From Ningiella ruwaisensis (GTDB lineage: Bacteria > Pseudomonadota > Gammaproteobacteria > Enterobacterales > Alteromonadaceae), in contig NZ_RAHT01000004.1 of the NCBI RefSeq assembly GCF_004798935.1, positions 124,001 through 188,000 on the forward strand: a stretch of 64,000 bases of DNA, given 5' to 3'. The position numbers were made by a program, and so were the translations under genes. Position 1 is the first letter of the stretch; each line of letters begins with the position of its first letter. The notes beneath the pieces were generated by a model. It searched no databases. It was not told the DNA's origin and worked only from the letters and a program-made list of their open reading frames with translations. Shown here one piece after another: positions 55,808 through 64,000 of this stretch.

Positions 55808-56501
55808 AGCAAAGAAAGCTTCCATGAGCGCACAATTCATTGAAAAATTTGAAGCCCTGGCGTTTAGTGAAAAGCGATTGATATTTATCGCCACGCCATC
55901 CCTGATTGTATTTGTATTATCGCTGCTATTCATTGAGCCAATGTATAAGAATGTAAAATCGGCGCAGGCTAACGTCGATACGAAACATGCCCAGCTTGAC
56001 ATGCTCAAACAAACCAGGCACATGCTTTCGGCAGAAATCAAACAAGATCCAGACGCCAACACTAAGCAGCAAATTGCTGATCTAAAGGCGCAACTGGCTT
56101 ATATCGAATCCAGTTTTGATAATGAACTGGGGCAACTCGTGTCTCCACAGGCAATGCCAATACTGTTAGAGCAACTGTTTGAACAAGCGAAAGATCTGAA
56201 GCTTGTCAAAATGGAGTCTATTGCGCCCACGCCAGTTTTTGACTCATCAAATGCCCATCTTCAAACGCAACATCAGCAGTCTGGCGATAAGGCAAAGCCG
56301 CAACTTTATCGTCAAGGCATACGAATTACCTTTCAAGGGAGCTATTTTGCTACCCGGGATTTTTTTGCTGACGCAGAAACCCTGAAGTGGAAATTGTACT
56401 GGCGCTATCTGAATTATGATGTGGATTCCCATCCACTGGCAACCACAGAATTAGAAGTATTCACATTAAGCACAAGCGAGGCATTCATCGGTGTTAACTA
56501 A
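55794..56501 (+). CDS. mshJ: MSHA biogenesis protein MshJ (PilO-like)
   Basis: A 235-residue bitopic membrane protein with a short basic N-terminus, a membrane helix (about 30-50: IFIATPSLIVFVLSLLFIEP), a long coiled coil (55-110) and a ferredoxin-like C-terminal domain containing GIRITFQGSYFATRDFFADAE. By position and layout it is the PilO equivalent, pairing with the PilN-like protein to form the inner-membrane alignment complex. Confidence 0.88.
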   Translation: MAPTKAKKASMSAQFIEKFEALAFSEKRLIFIATPSLIVFVLSLLFIEPMYKNVKSAQANVDTKHAQLDMLKQTRHMLSAEIKQDPDANTKQQIADLKAQLAYIESSFDNELGQLVSPQAMPILLEQLFEQAKDLKLVKMESIAPTPVFDSSNAHLQTQHQQSGDKAKPQLYRQGIRITFQGSYFATRDFFADAETLKWKLYWRYLNYDVDSHPLATTELEVFTLSTSEAFIGVN

Positions 56502-56850
56502 AGCAATGATATTTATTCAGGTTCTAGGTATTCATAGTTTTGCCTTAGCCCAACAACAAGACCCAACGCGACCGCCGAATGTGATGGCGCAACAATTAAC
56601 GCCACTGAAACAGGACGGCAGCAAGTTTGTGTTAACGGCAGTTTTCAATCGCAATGCCCAGCGCTACGCCGTGCTCAATGGCGAAATTGTTAAGCAAGGT
56701 GACGAAATTGCGGGGATGCGAGTGGTCAGCATTTTGGATGAAAGCATAAAACTACAAGAGCTTGGAGCAAGCGACAACAATATTGAGCTTGGTGTGCATG
56801 ACTTCAGTGCACTTAAAGGCGCGATGATGAAAAAGCAGGTGGTGAAATGA
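56491..56850 (+). CDS. mshK: MSHA biogenesis protein MshK (PilP-like)
   Basis: A 119-residue exported protein starting with GTG at 56491 inside the end of mshJ. A signal peptide (IFIQVLGIHSFALA) precedes QQDPTRPP, the hallmark opening of MshK and PilP-type proteins, then a small beta domain (FVLTAVFNRNAQRYAVLNGE). It should connect the inner-membrane complex to the secretin. It overlaps mshL as ATGA. Confidence 0.85.
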   Translation: MLTKAMIFIQVLGIHSFALAQQQDPTRPPNVMAQQLTPLKQDGSKFVLTAVFNRNAQRYAVLNGEIVKQGDEIAGMRVVSILDESIKLQELGASDNNIELGVHDFSALKGAMMKKQVVK

Positions 56851-58544
56851 GGTATACAAACACGTGTCTACGAATTTCAGGTGTATTGACCAGCGCTTTT
56901 CTGTTTGCTTGCTCAAGTACCGAGCACTCGCATGTCGAACAACATCTTGCGCAAGAGCTTGCAAATTCAAAGGCTGAAATAGCAGCGTTTTCTGCACCTG
57001 ACGCAAGGTTAGACAGCTTGCCAGATTCAGTTGCACAAACACTGATGAACCCCTTACAGGCAGCAACTGGTAAAGCGTTAATTGAAGAAGAAAAGTACGA
57101 CATCAATGCGCGTGCTGTTGATGCCGCTAACTTTTTTGCCGGTTTGGTTCGCGATACGCCCTATTCGGTAGCAATCCATCCAGAAGTTGATGGGAAAATA
57201 TCGCTGGATTTAAAGCAGGTGACTTTAGACAGTATTTTCGGTTTGGTGTCTGATTTATACGGCTACCATGTTGAGAAAAAGGGCACGATTTACCGGGTTA
57301 TGCCGCAGGGTATGCGAACTGAAACGTTTTCGGTGAATTATCTTTTGATGCAGCGTGATGGAAACACGCAAACCAGCATCATTTCAGGTGGCGTTGCACA
57401 AGGCGGTAACAATAATAACAATGGCTTAAACGGAATCGGTGGCCAGGGTTTTAACAATGTAAACGGTGGCGGGCAGTTTGGTGGCAATTTAGGCGGTGGA
57501 TTTGGCAACGGCGGTGTGAGCAACGGCACAAGCATTAGCACTCGTAGCGAAACCAATTTCTGGGAAAATCTTGAAGACTCCTTGCGCGCCATGTTGGACG
57601 ACGATGGTCAATCCGGCAGAACGATTTTAGTTTCTCCTCAGGCCGGCCTGGTCACAGTGAAAGCTTATCCGGAAGAACTAAAAACTATTCGAAACTTTTT
57701 GACAGATACCGAACAAAACCTGACGCGCCAAGTTGTTATTGAGGCACGTATTTTAGAGGTGGAGCTTGCAGATGAGTATCAGCAAGGCATTAACTGGAAT
57801 CAGATTATTTCAAATGTGGGTAGCACCGATATAACATTTTCAAATACGGCTGGCACAGTAGGTAACGCCATTTCTGCGGCACTAGGAGGAGTTACCTCCC
57901 TGGCTTTTTTGAATGAAGACTTTTCTGGTGTGGTGGATTTACTCTCCACACAAGGTAATGTGCAGGTATTGTCTAGCCCCAGAGTCACCGCAATCAATAA
58001 TCAAAAAGCCGTTATTAAAGTGGGCGACGATGAGTATTTTGTTACCGACATATCCAGCCAAAATACGATAACCGCCAATGCAACGTCCGTTGTTCCTGAT
58101 ATTGAGTTAACACCATTCTTTTCCGGTATTGCGCTTGATGTGACCCCGCAAATCGATAAAACGGGAAGCATTTTGCTGCATATTCATCCATCCGTAATTG
58201 AAACACAAGAACAGGAGAAAATTGTAACGCTAAATGAAGAGCAGATCATTTTACCGCTTGCACAAAGCACTATCCGTGAATCAGACACGATTATCCGGGC
58301 GCATTCTGGTGAAGTGGTTGTGATTGGCGGATTGATGCAAACCGTGAAAAGTACAGTCGAAAGTAAAACGCCGCTTTTAGGAGACATTCCGGGTTTAGGA
58401 AATCTGTTTAAAAACAAGCGTGAGCGTGAAGTGAAAAAGGAGCTGATTATCTTACTCAAACCCACCGTGGTTGAGAAAAACACCTGGGCGCAAGAGCTTG
58501 AAAAAAGTCGAGCGACAATGGCAGATTGGCTGTACGTGGAGTAA
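56847..58544 (+). CDS. mshL: MSHA pilus secretin MshL
   Basis: A 565-residue outer-membrane secretin and lipoprotein (lipobox LFAC). N-terminal secretin domains (about 85-160: YDINARAVDAANFFAGLV) lead into the pore-forming domain, with VVIEARILEVELADEYQQGI, VQVLSSPRVTAINNQKAVIKVG and the closing ETPLL-type segment KTPLLGDIPGLGNLFKNK. A Gly/Asn-rich stretch of about 45 residues (about 183-228) interrupts the N-terminal part; its exact sequence is probably variable. It is the conduit for the MSHA pilus. Confidence 0.93.
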   Translation: MRYTNTCLRISGVLTSAFLFACSSTEHSHVEQHLAQELANSKAEIAAFSAPDARLDSLPDSVAQTLMNPLQAATGKALIEEEKYDINARAVDAANFFAGLVRDTPYSVAIHPEVDGKISLDLKQVTLDSIFGLVSDLYGYHVEKKGTIYRVMPQGMRTETFSVNYLLMQRDGNTQTSIISGGVAQGGNNNNNGLNGIGGQGFNNVNGGGQFGGNLGGGFGNGGVSNGTSISTRSETNFWENLEDSLRAMLDDDGQSGRTILVSPQAGLVTVKAYPEELKTIRNFLTDTEQNLTRQVVIEARILEVELADEYQQGINWNQIISNVGSTDITFSNTAGTVGNAISAALGGVTSLAFLNEDFSGVVDLLSTQGNVQVLSSPRVTAINNQKAVIKVGDDEYFVTDISSQNTITANATSVVPDIELTPFFSGIALDVTPQIDKTGSILLHIHPSVIETQEQEKIVTLNEEQIILPLAQSTIRESDTIIRAHSGEVVVIGGLMQTVKSTVESKTPLLGDIPGLGNLFKNKREREVKKELIILLKPTVVEKNTWAQELEKSRATMADWLYVE

Positions 58545-58548
58545 GCAA

Positions 58549-59427
58549 ATGTATTTGTATCACTTTGGACTACGCGAACTTCCTTTTACTTTAACGCCAA
58601 ATACGCAGTTCTTCTTTGGCCTGCCAAGTCATAAAGAGGCAATAAATGTGCTTCGCACGGCGCTCGCTTCTGGCGAAGGCTTTATAAAAGTGACAGGAGA
58701 AGTAGGCACAGGTAAAACGCTTATTTGTCGTAAGTTGCTTAATGAACTTGATCAAAGCTATGTGTCGGCCTATATCCCAAACCCTTACTTGTCTCCGTCT
58801 GAATTGCGTAAAGCGGTGGCAGCAGAACTTAACGTGGAGTTAAGCGAGTCAGGCGATCAGCAAGAGTTTACTCAGCGCATTCAAAAGCGTTTGATTGAAA
58901 TTCGTAAACAAAATAAATCGGCCGTTTTGATCATTGATGAATCGCAGGCGCTACCCGATGAAAGTATTGAAGCGCTAAGATTGATGACCAATCTTGAAAC
59001 CGAATCGCAAAAGCTAATGCAAGTTGTGCTATTTGGTCAGCCTGAGCTCAATGACAAAATTGCTCAGCCTAAATTGCGCCAATTACGTCAACGGATCACC
59101 TTTTCATACAACTTGCAGCAAATGAATACCGACCAAATCCTGCAGTACACTCGTCATCGGCTGCGTGTTGCCGGTCACAAAGATGGCGAACTGTTTAATT
59201 TAGCGACCTGTCAATCTTTGCAAATTGCCAGTAAAGGCACCCCGCGCATTGTTAATATCCTGTGCCATAAGGCATTGATGCTTGCATACGGTGAGGGTGA
59301 AAGGCAAGTAAATCAAGCTCACATAGAATATGCAGCACGCGATACCGAAGCCGCTTTTGCTGTTCCCAAAGCCGGTGGTTTTCATCAGTGGCTGAGAAAA
59401 TGGCTACCGCTAGAGGTGGGTGCATGA
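58549..59427 (+). CDS. mshM: MSHA biogenesis ATPase MshM (ExeA-like)
   Basis: A 292-residue AAA+ protein starting MYLYHFGLRELPFTLTPNTQ, typical of the ExeA/MshM family. Walker A is GEVGTGKT near 47 and Walker B LIIDESQ near 128. The sensor region ATCQSLQIASKGTPRIVNIL is present. In ExeA the partner function is secretin assembly. The frame opens at 58471 inside mshL, but the ATG at 58549, four bases after the mshL stop, fits the family start. Overlaps mshN as ATGA. Confidence 0.92.
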   Translation: MYLYHFGLRELPFTLTPNTQFFFGLPSHKEAINVLRTALASGEGFIKVTGEVGTGKTLICRKLLNELDQSYVSAYIPNPYLSPSELRKAVAAELNVELSESGDQQEFTQRIQKRLIEIRKQNKSAVLIIDESQALPDESIEALRLMTNLETESQKLMQVVLFGQPELNDKIAQPKLRQLRQRITFSYNLQQMNTDQILQYTRHRLRVAGHKDGELFNLATCQSLQIASKGTPRIVNILCHKALMLAYGEGERQVNQAHIEYAARDTEAAFAVPKAGGFHQWLRKWLPLEVGA

Positions 59428-60596
59428 GTGTCGTAAATAAAATGCTGCAGGATCTGGAGTCGCGCCAGGCAAAAGCTACGATAAGCGCAGATTACATTCC
59501 GCCATCAATTGAGAAAAAATCCCAGGCATGGTTGGTAGTAGGTGCTGCATGTTTGGTTTCTGCCGGTATTTTATTTGCAAATCTGCTTCCTGGTGAAGAG
59601 AAGAAAACATCCAGTCCTTTTGTCAATACAAGTGCCAAGCTCGCTGTACCAGCGCCGCCTGATGAGGACTTAAACGACAAATCAATAAAAGAGAATAGGT
59701 ATTCTTCAAACTCTGATACGGCTGTCCTCAAAGCTAAACTGGAGGAAAAAGCGCCAGATATCTTGCAAACGCAGGCTCAAGGGCAGGCTAAAGAGCAAAC
59801 GGCGCTCATGACAAAAAAAGAGGCTACTGAGGGACCTGATTCAAATCCAAAAATACCTGAAAAAACGAGCATTGCACAAGCGGATACATCACAAATTTAT
59901 CTGAAAGAGGGCGCTGAAAGCCTGTCGCTTGCAAGGTCTCAATCCAAAGATAATAAAGCGTCGGAGACTGATTCAATTGAGCCGGCCAGCTTTTCATTTT
60001 CACCTAGTAGTGGTGTGGGTCAAACAGTGGCATCTTTGCGCGAAAAAGCGCGACTGGCGCTTGCCAATGATAATACAGGTGCGGCAATTGCTTCACTGGA
60101 ACAGCTCATTCGAGATTTTCCATCGCAAGCAAAAGAACGCAAACAACTGGCTTCTTTACTCTTTTCTGAGCAATTATTTGAGCGTGCCAAACAGGTACTG
60201 CAAAGCGGCATTGCCTTAAATGCGTCAGATTCATCATTCTACGTCATGTTAGCGCGATTAAGCTTTAAAGTGGGGGATTATCAAAGTGCCTATGATGCGC
60301 TTCGTACCTATCCTCATGAGAATCTGGCTGATGTAGAGCTATTAAGCTTTCGAGCAGCTTTGGCTGAGCGCTTGAGTGACTATGAAAAGGCCCTTCATGA
60401 CTATCGTTTACTCGTTGCAAGAGAACCTGAAAACGCAAAATGGTGGCTTGGTCTTGGCGTGAGTCAGGACAAGCTTAGCTTTTCTGAAGGTGCACTTGAC
60501 GCCTATCAACAAGTAAAAGCACTGAATCAACTTCCTATTCAGGTACTTGACTTTGTTGAACAACGAATAGATGTTTTAAGGAGTCACTCCTCATGA
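59424..60596 (+). CDS. mshN: MSHA biogenesis protein MshN (TPR)
   Basis: A 390-residue protein beginning MSVVNKMLQDLESRQA, the conserved MshN start, with a membrane helix (about 35-53), a long Lys/Glu/Ser-rich linker (60-200) and C-terminal TPR repeats (about 205-385: AALAERLSDYEKALHDYRLL, WWLGLGVSQDKLSFSEGALD). It is probably periplasmic and linked with the secretin. The start is inside the mshM stop, and its own stop overlaps mshE as ATGA. Confidence 0.9.
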   Translation: MSVVNKMLQDLESRQAKATISADYIPPSIEKKSQAWLVVGAACLVSAGILFANLLPGEEKKTSSPFVNTSAKLAVPAPPDEDLNDKSIKENRYSSNSDTAVLKAKLEEKAPDILQTQAQGQAKEQTALMTKKEATEGPDSNPKIPEKTSIAQADTSQIYLKEGAESLSLARSQSKDNKASETDSIEPASFSFSPSSGVGQTVASLREKARLALANDNTGAAIASLEQLIRDFPSQAKERKQLASLLFSEQLFERAKQVLQSGIALNASDSSFYVMLARLSFKVGDYQSAYDALRTYPHENLADVELLSFRAALAERLSDYEKALHDYRLLVAREPENAKWWLGLGVSQDKLSFSEGALDAYQQVKALNQLPIQVLDFVEQRIDVLRSHSS

Positions 60597-62374
60597 CGCA
60601 AAGAGCTAAAGTCCGCTTAGGGGATCTTCTGGTTCAAAACAAGCTCATTGATGATAAGCAGTTACAAAGTGCACTGGCTGAGCAACGCCAGAGCGGACGA
60701 AAATTAGGTGCAACGCTTATTGCAATGGGCATGGTAACAGAAGAGCAATTGCTCCAGTTATTGTCTAAGCACCTAAATGTTCCCGCGATAGATATAAACG
60801 ACTACCGCGTAAATCAAAATGCAGTGAGGCTACTTCCAGAGATCCAGGCGCGACGTTACCGGGCTTTGGTCATTGACGACAAGGGAGAGCGACTGCTCGT
60901 TGCAATGACCGACCCTGCTGATATCAACGCGGTCGATGAACTTACCGCAAAGCTGCCGAAACCTATTGAGTTGGCAGTAGTGAGCGAATCGCAGCTTTTT
61001 GCCGCGTATGAGAATTTTTATCGGAAAACCGAAGAGATTGCGACCTTTGCAACCGAGCTAGCTGATGAATATACCGATGACGTCGAATTTCAATTAGGCA
61101 CTGGCCTTGACGATGATCAGGACAATCTGGTCGCCAAGCTATTACAGTCAATCTTTGAAGATGCCGTTATTGCAAAAGCTTCAGATATTCATATCGAACC
61201 TGAAGAAAATCAGTTGCGCATTCGTCAGCGGGTAGACGGTGTATTACAGGAAAACATTATTCCGCAAAGTAATATAGCCGCTGCACTTGTTCTGCGTTTA
61301 AAACTGATGTCAGGTTTGGACATTTCAGAAAAGCGCTTACCGCAAGATGGTCGTACGCAGGTTAAAGTCAAAAATCGCGATATCGATGTGCGAGTGTCGA
61401 CCATGCCTATTCAATATGGCGAATCGGTTGTACTGCGACTTCTGGACCAGTCACAGGGGATTCTGTCGCTGGAACAAACCGGTATGCCAGATGCTATCGT
61501 CAAGCGATTCAGACAGTTACTTTCTCGACCGCACGGTATGATACTCGTTACCGGTCCAACAGGCTCGGGTAAAACAACGACGCTTTATGGCTCGCTAAAT
61601 GAATTAAATAAGCCAGAAAGTAAGATTATTACTGTAGAAGACCCTGTTGAATATCGCTTGCCTCGAATAAATCAGGTGCAGGTAAACCCCAAAATCAATC
61701 TGAGTTTTGCAAGCGTTTTGAGAACCACACTTCGCCAGGACCCCGACATCTTAATGGTAGGGGAGATGCGTGATCAAGAAACCGTCGAAATCGGCTTGAG
61801 AGGCGCATTAACCGGGCACTTGGTTCTTTCAACTTTGCACACTAACGATGCCATCAGCAGTGCGATCCGTTTAATTGACATGGGCGCTCCCGGTTACTTG
61901 GTGGCAAGCTCACTAAAAGGAATTGTTGCGCAGCGACTGGTCAGAAAGCTCTGTGAACGTTGTACGACCGATGCGCCGCCAAGCAGTGAACATAAAGTAT
62001 GGCTATCGCAGATTGACGAAGAATTCACTTACAGAGACTTCAAATATGCGGGCGGCTGCCAGTCATGCAACTATACAGGTTATAAAGGCAGGCTGGGCGT
62101 TTTCGAATTGCTTGAAATGAACGAAGCCATGATGACTGCATTAAAAGAGGGAGATACTGCTGAGTTTTCTCAGCAGGCTAAAGCGAATCCGACATACAAA
62201 CCACTGGCTTTGGCGGCGCTGGATTATGCGCTTGCTGGTATTACATCTCTGGATGAAGTAATGAAGCTGGTGGAGCTGGTTTCGGATACTCAACAAAAGC
62301 CGGCATCAGTGCATACCCACTCACACGAGCAGGCAAATACGCAGGTTAAACTTAGCCTTGAGGATGCCAGGTAG
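60593..62374 (+). CDS. mshE: MSHA pilus extension ATPase MshE
   Basis: A 593-residue GspE/PilB-family ATPase powering MSHA pilus extension. The N-terminal MshEN domain (about 8-150: RLGDLLVQNKLIDDKQLQSA) is the c-di-GMP-binding module known for V. cholerae MshE. The core has GPTGSGKTTTLYG (Walker A near 320), the Asp box, RDPD-type LRQDPDILMVGEMRDQET and the tetra-Cys zinc element LCERC...GCQSCNYTGYKG. Stop and mshG start overlap by one base (TAGTG). Confidence 0.95.
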   Translation: MTQRAKVRLGDLLVQNKLIDDKQLQSALAEQRQSGRKLGATLIAMGMVTEEQLLQLLSKHLNVPAIDINDYRVNQNAVRLLPEIQARRYRALVIDDKGERLLVAMTDPADINAVDELTAKLPKPIELAVVSESQLFAAYENFYRKTEEIATFATELADEYTDDVEFQLGTGLDDDQDNLVAKLLQSIFEDAVIAKASDIHIEPEENQLRIRQRVDGVLQENIIPQSNIAAALVLRLKLMSGLDISEKRLPQDGRTQVKVKNRDIDVRVSTMPIQYGESVVLRLLDQSQGILSLEQTGMPDAIVKRFRQLLSRPHGMILVTGPTGSGKTTTLYGSLNELNKPESKIITVEDPVEYRLPRINQVQVNPKINLSFASVLRTTLRQDPDILMVGEMRDQETVEIGLRGALTGHLVLSTLHTNDAISSAIRLIDMGAPGYLVASSLKGIVAQRLVRKLCERCTTDAPPSSEHKVWLSQIDEEFTYRDFKYAGGCQSCNYTGYKGRLGVFELLEMNEAMMTALKEGDTAEFSQQAKANPTYKPLALAALDYALAGITSLDEVMKLVELVSDTQQKPASVHTHSHEQANTQVKLSLEDAR

Positions 62375-63606
62375 TGCAACGTTTCGTATATACCGGCAAA
62401 GCTATTGGTGGTGACATAACGCAGGGTATGCTAGAGGCGCCCGATGAGCAAAGTGCTGCCAAAACGCTATTATCGCGAAGCATTACGCCAATTACGATCC
62501 ATGCCTTAGACGATGCTACTCCCAAACACGAATCAAAAAAATCGGATAAAGACTCAATCCATTTTTTGACGCCAAAAGTCGCAACGGAAGACTTGATTAT
62601 TTTTTGTCGGCAAATGTATTCCCTAAGTAAAGCGGGTATTCCCATTATTCGTGCGGTAACAGGACTTAGCAATACCCGTTCTTTGCGCCTTAAGTCCGCG
62701 CTCACCGATATTATAGAGCAGCTTGAAAAAGGCAGAAACTTATCCTCAGCCATGAGCCGACACCCTAAGATATTTTCAGAGCTTTTTGTCAGTATTGTGC
62801 ATGTGGGCGAAAACACTGGGCAATTGGATGCCTCTTTTCTTCAGCTTTCGATTTACTTAGAGCGTGAACAAGAGACGAAAAAGCAAATAAAATCTGCCAC
62901 ACGCTATCCGCTATTCGTTGTTTTTGCGCTGGCTGTTGCGCTAGTCGTTATGAACATATTCGTCATTCCCGTATTCGCCGGCATGTTTGAGAAGTTTAAT
63001 ACTGAGTTGCCGCTTATGACTCGCTTTCTACTGGGTATGTCTGACTTTTTTGTCCATCAGTGGTACCTGTTGGTGGGTGGTGTTTTGTTATGTTTTTTCA
63101 TCACAAAAAAATACGTGAATACGCAAGACGGACGTTTAACGTGGGACCATTGGAAATTTAAACTACCGATAGTTGGGGACATACTCGAACGTTCTTTGCT
63201 TGGCCGGTTTTCACGCAGTTTTGCGCTAATGCTTCACGCGGGCATTCCCTTAACTAACGCCTTATCGCTGGTTGCTGATGCAGTAGGTAATGCCCATATG
63301 AAGCTGGCGATCACCAATATGCGAAAGCGCATTGAAAAAGGCGAAAGTTTAAGTCGGGTGGCAAGTGGGAGTGGGCTATTTACACCTTTAGTACTCCAGA
63401 TGATTCATGTGGGTGAAGAGACGGGACGAGTGGACGACTTATTAGCAGAAGTGGCAGATTTTTACGAACGAGAAACAGAGTACGACATCAAAAGCCTGAC
63501 CTCGAAGATAGAGCCAATTTTAATCGCGATTGTTGCAGTGATGGTTTTGATACTGGCGCTGGGTATTTTTACACCCATGTGGGACATGATGGGAGCGATA
63601 AACTAA
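62374..63606 (+). CDS. mshG: MSHA biogenesis platform protein MshG (PilC/GspF-like)
   Basis: A 410-residue inner-membrane platform protein starting with GTG overlapping the mshE stop. Two GspF domains (about 70-195 and 270-395) with FCRQMYSLSKAGIPIIRAV and SRSFALMLHAGIPLTNALSL, and three membrane helices (about 170-195, 220-240 and 378-400). It anchors the MshE motor and the pilus base. Confidence 0.94.
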   Translation: MQRFVYTGKAIGGDITQGMLEAPDEQSAAKTLLSRSITPITIHALDDATPKHESKKSDKDSIHFLTPKVATEDLIIFCRQMYSLSKAGIPIIRAVTGLSNTRSLRLKSALTDIIEQLEKGRNLSSAMSRHPKIFSELFVSIVHVGENTGQLDASFLQLSIYLEREQETKKQIKSATRYPLFVVFALAVALVVMNIFVIPVFAGMFEKFNTELPLMTRFLLGMSDFFVHQWYLLVGGVLLCFFITKKYVNTQDGRLTWDHWKFKLPIVGDILERSLLGRFSRSFALMLHAGIPLTNALSLVADAVGNAHMKLAITNMRKRIEKGESLSRVASGSGLFTPLVLQMIHVGEETGRVDDLLAEVADFYERETEYDIKSLTSKIEPILIAIVAVMVLILALGIFTPMWDMMGAIN

Positions 63607-64000
63607 TGTATTCGCTTAAAATGTGGCATGTGCTTGTCACCGTGCTCGTTGTTGTAGCGATTATTGGGCTCACCGTTAAACATATCTTCGTCAGTGAACC
63701 ACAATGGCAACAAGTTAGCGCGAAAGGATTGAAGCATAAAGTCAGTATTGGTCTTGAGCAAATCTATTGGCAGTGGCAAAACGAAGGGCGTCCAGAAGCG
63801 ATTCTTTATAAACCTGGCCATGCGAGCAAATCCGTCAAAATTCCTGTCAATGCAGACGGTCGCCCTGTTTTCAGCGTCAGTCAGGAAAACTGCCTTGAAT
63901 TTTTAAACTGGTTTATTCAAGACGATTCTTTGACTGGATTGGTCTCGCTTGGCAAAACAGACAAACAGAGCCGCGATGCGCTCGGACAGCAGTCTGCTGT
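63606..64000 (+). CDS. mshF: MSHA biogenesis protein MshF (partial, runs off right edge)
   Basis: The frame opens with an ATG overlapping the mshG stop (TAATG) and stays open to the window end, giving 131 residues. It has an N-terminal membrane helix (VLVTVLVVVAIIGLTV), then a periplasmic part with KVSIGLEQIYWQWQNEGRPE and CLEFLNWFIQD. Position between mshG and the expected pilin genes, together with the topology, supports MshF. The 3' end is outside the window. Confidence 0.8.
   Translation, partial: MYSLKMWHVLVTVLVVVAIIGLTVKHIFVSEPQWQQVSAKGLKHKVSIGLEQIYWQWQNEGRPEAILYKPGHASKSVKIPVNADGRPVFSVSQENCLEFLNWFIQDDSLTGLVSLGKTDKQSRDALGQQSA

Noticed and set aside
1-64000. CRISPR array, tRNA, rRNA or riboswitch
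   Set aside because: No regularly spaced repeat-spacer series, cloverleaf-like gene or recognised aptamer core was found while reading the intergenic regions.

Overview
The window is chromosomal DNA of a marine gammaproteobacterium, most likely in the order Alteromonadales (Alteromonas/Glaciecola-type). Three things point there: the uvrA-MFS transporter-ssb block next to a MSHA type IV pilus locus; an lptM-lysA-dapF-DUF484-xerC-yigB cluster with uvrD nearby, close to the enterobacterial order; and moderate, slightly AT-leaning base composition with ATGA or TAATG overlaps inside operons. I saw no rRNA, tRNA, CRISPR array, prophage or intact insertion sequence.

Layout. 1-8.4 kb: tail of a lysine-rich protein, an ATP-grasp ligase-like protein, ribA, a large 7TM-PAS-GGDEF-EAL c-di-GMP protein, a cytochrome c lipoprotein, a glutathione S-transferase and recQ. 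8.6-14.8 kb: rarD, an orphan solute-binding protein and a two-gene RND efflux system. 15-21.4 kb: uvrD with a consensus LexA box, cysE, a lipoprotein gene that looks inserted at the 3' end of cysE, yghU and an endonuclease/exonuclease/phosphatase-family gene. 21.4-26.1 kb: yigB, xerC, DUF484, dapF, lysA and the small lptM. 26.2-29.7 kb: a membrane/TPR gene pair, the TPR gene carrying an in-frame amber codon, then a glycosyltransferase-PAP2 pair. 29.9-38.4 kb: housekeeping genes (rraA, S1/P1 nuclease, ubiX, mpl, fbp, a HAD phosphatase, ppa), a DUF3299 protein and a chemoreceptor. 38.5-44.9 kb: an accessory stretch with two large secreted carbohydrate-active-looking proteins and small membrane proteins. 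44.9-51.3 kb: an Fe(II)/2OG oxygenase, a thioesterase, uvrA, an MFS transporter and ssb. 51.5-53.7 kb: ccdA with a nonsense-interrupted ccdB, a small lipoprotein and a TonB-domain protein. 54.2-64 kb: the MSHA pilus assembly operon from mshI to a truncated mshF.

How the genes work together. The msh genes encode the inner-membrane platform (MshI, a PilN-like protein, MshJ, MshG), the pilotin-like MshK and secretin MshL, the ATPases MshM and MshE, and the TPR protein MshN; the pilin genes should lie beyond the right edge. lysA and dapF make meso-diaminopimelate and lysine, and mpl recycles murein peptide. uvrA, uvrD, recQ and ssb are genome-maintenance genes.

The most interesting observations are a near-identical 47-bp duplication of the cysE 3' end flanking an 808-bp unit with a lipoprotein gene; two genes with single in-frame stop codons (a TPR membrane protein and ccdB); two sequence blocks shared by the fbp and ppa upstream regions; and a kelch-propeller/DUF5060/glycosidase-like lipoprotein. 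No wholly new system could be demonstrated from sequence alone.
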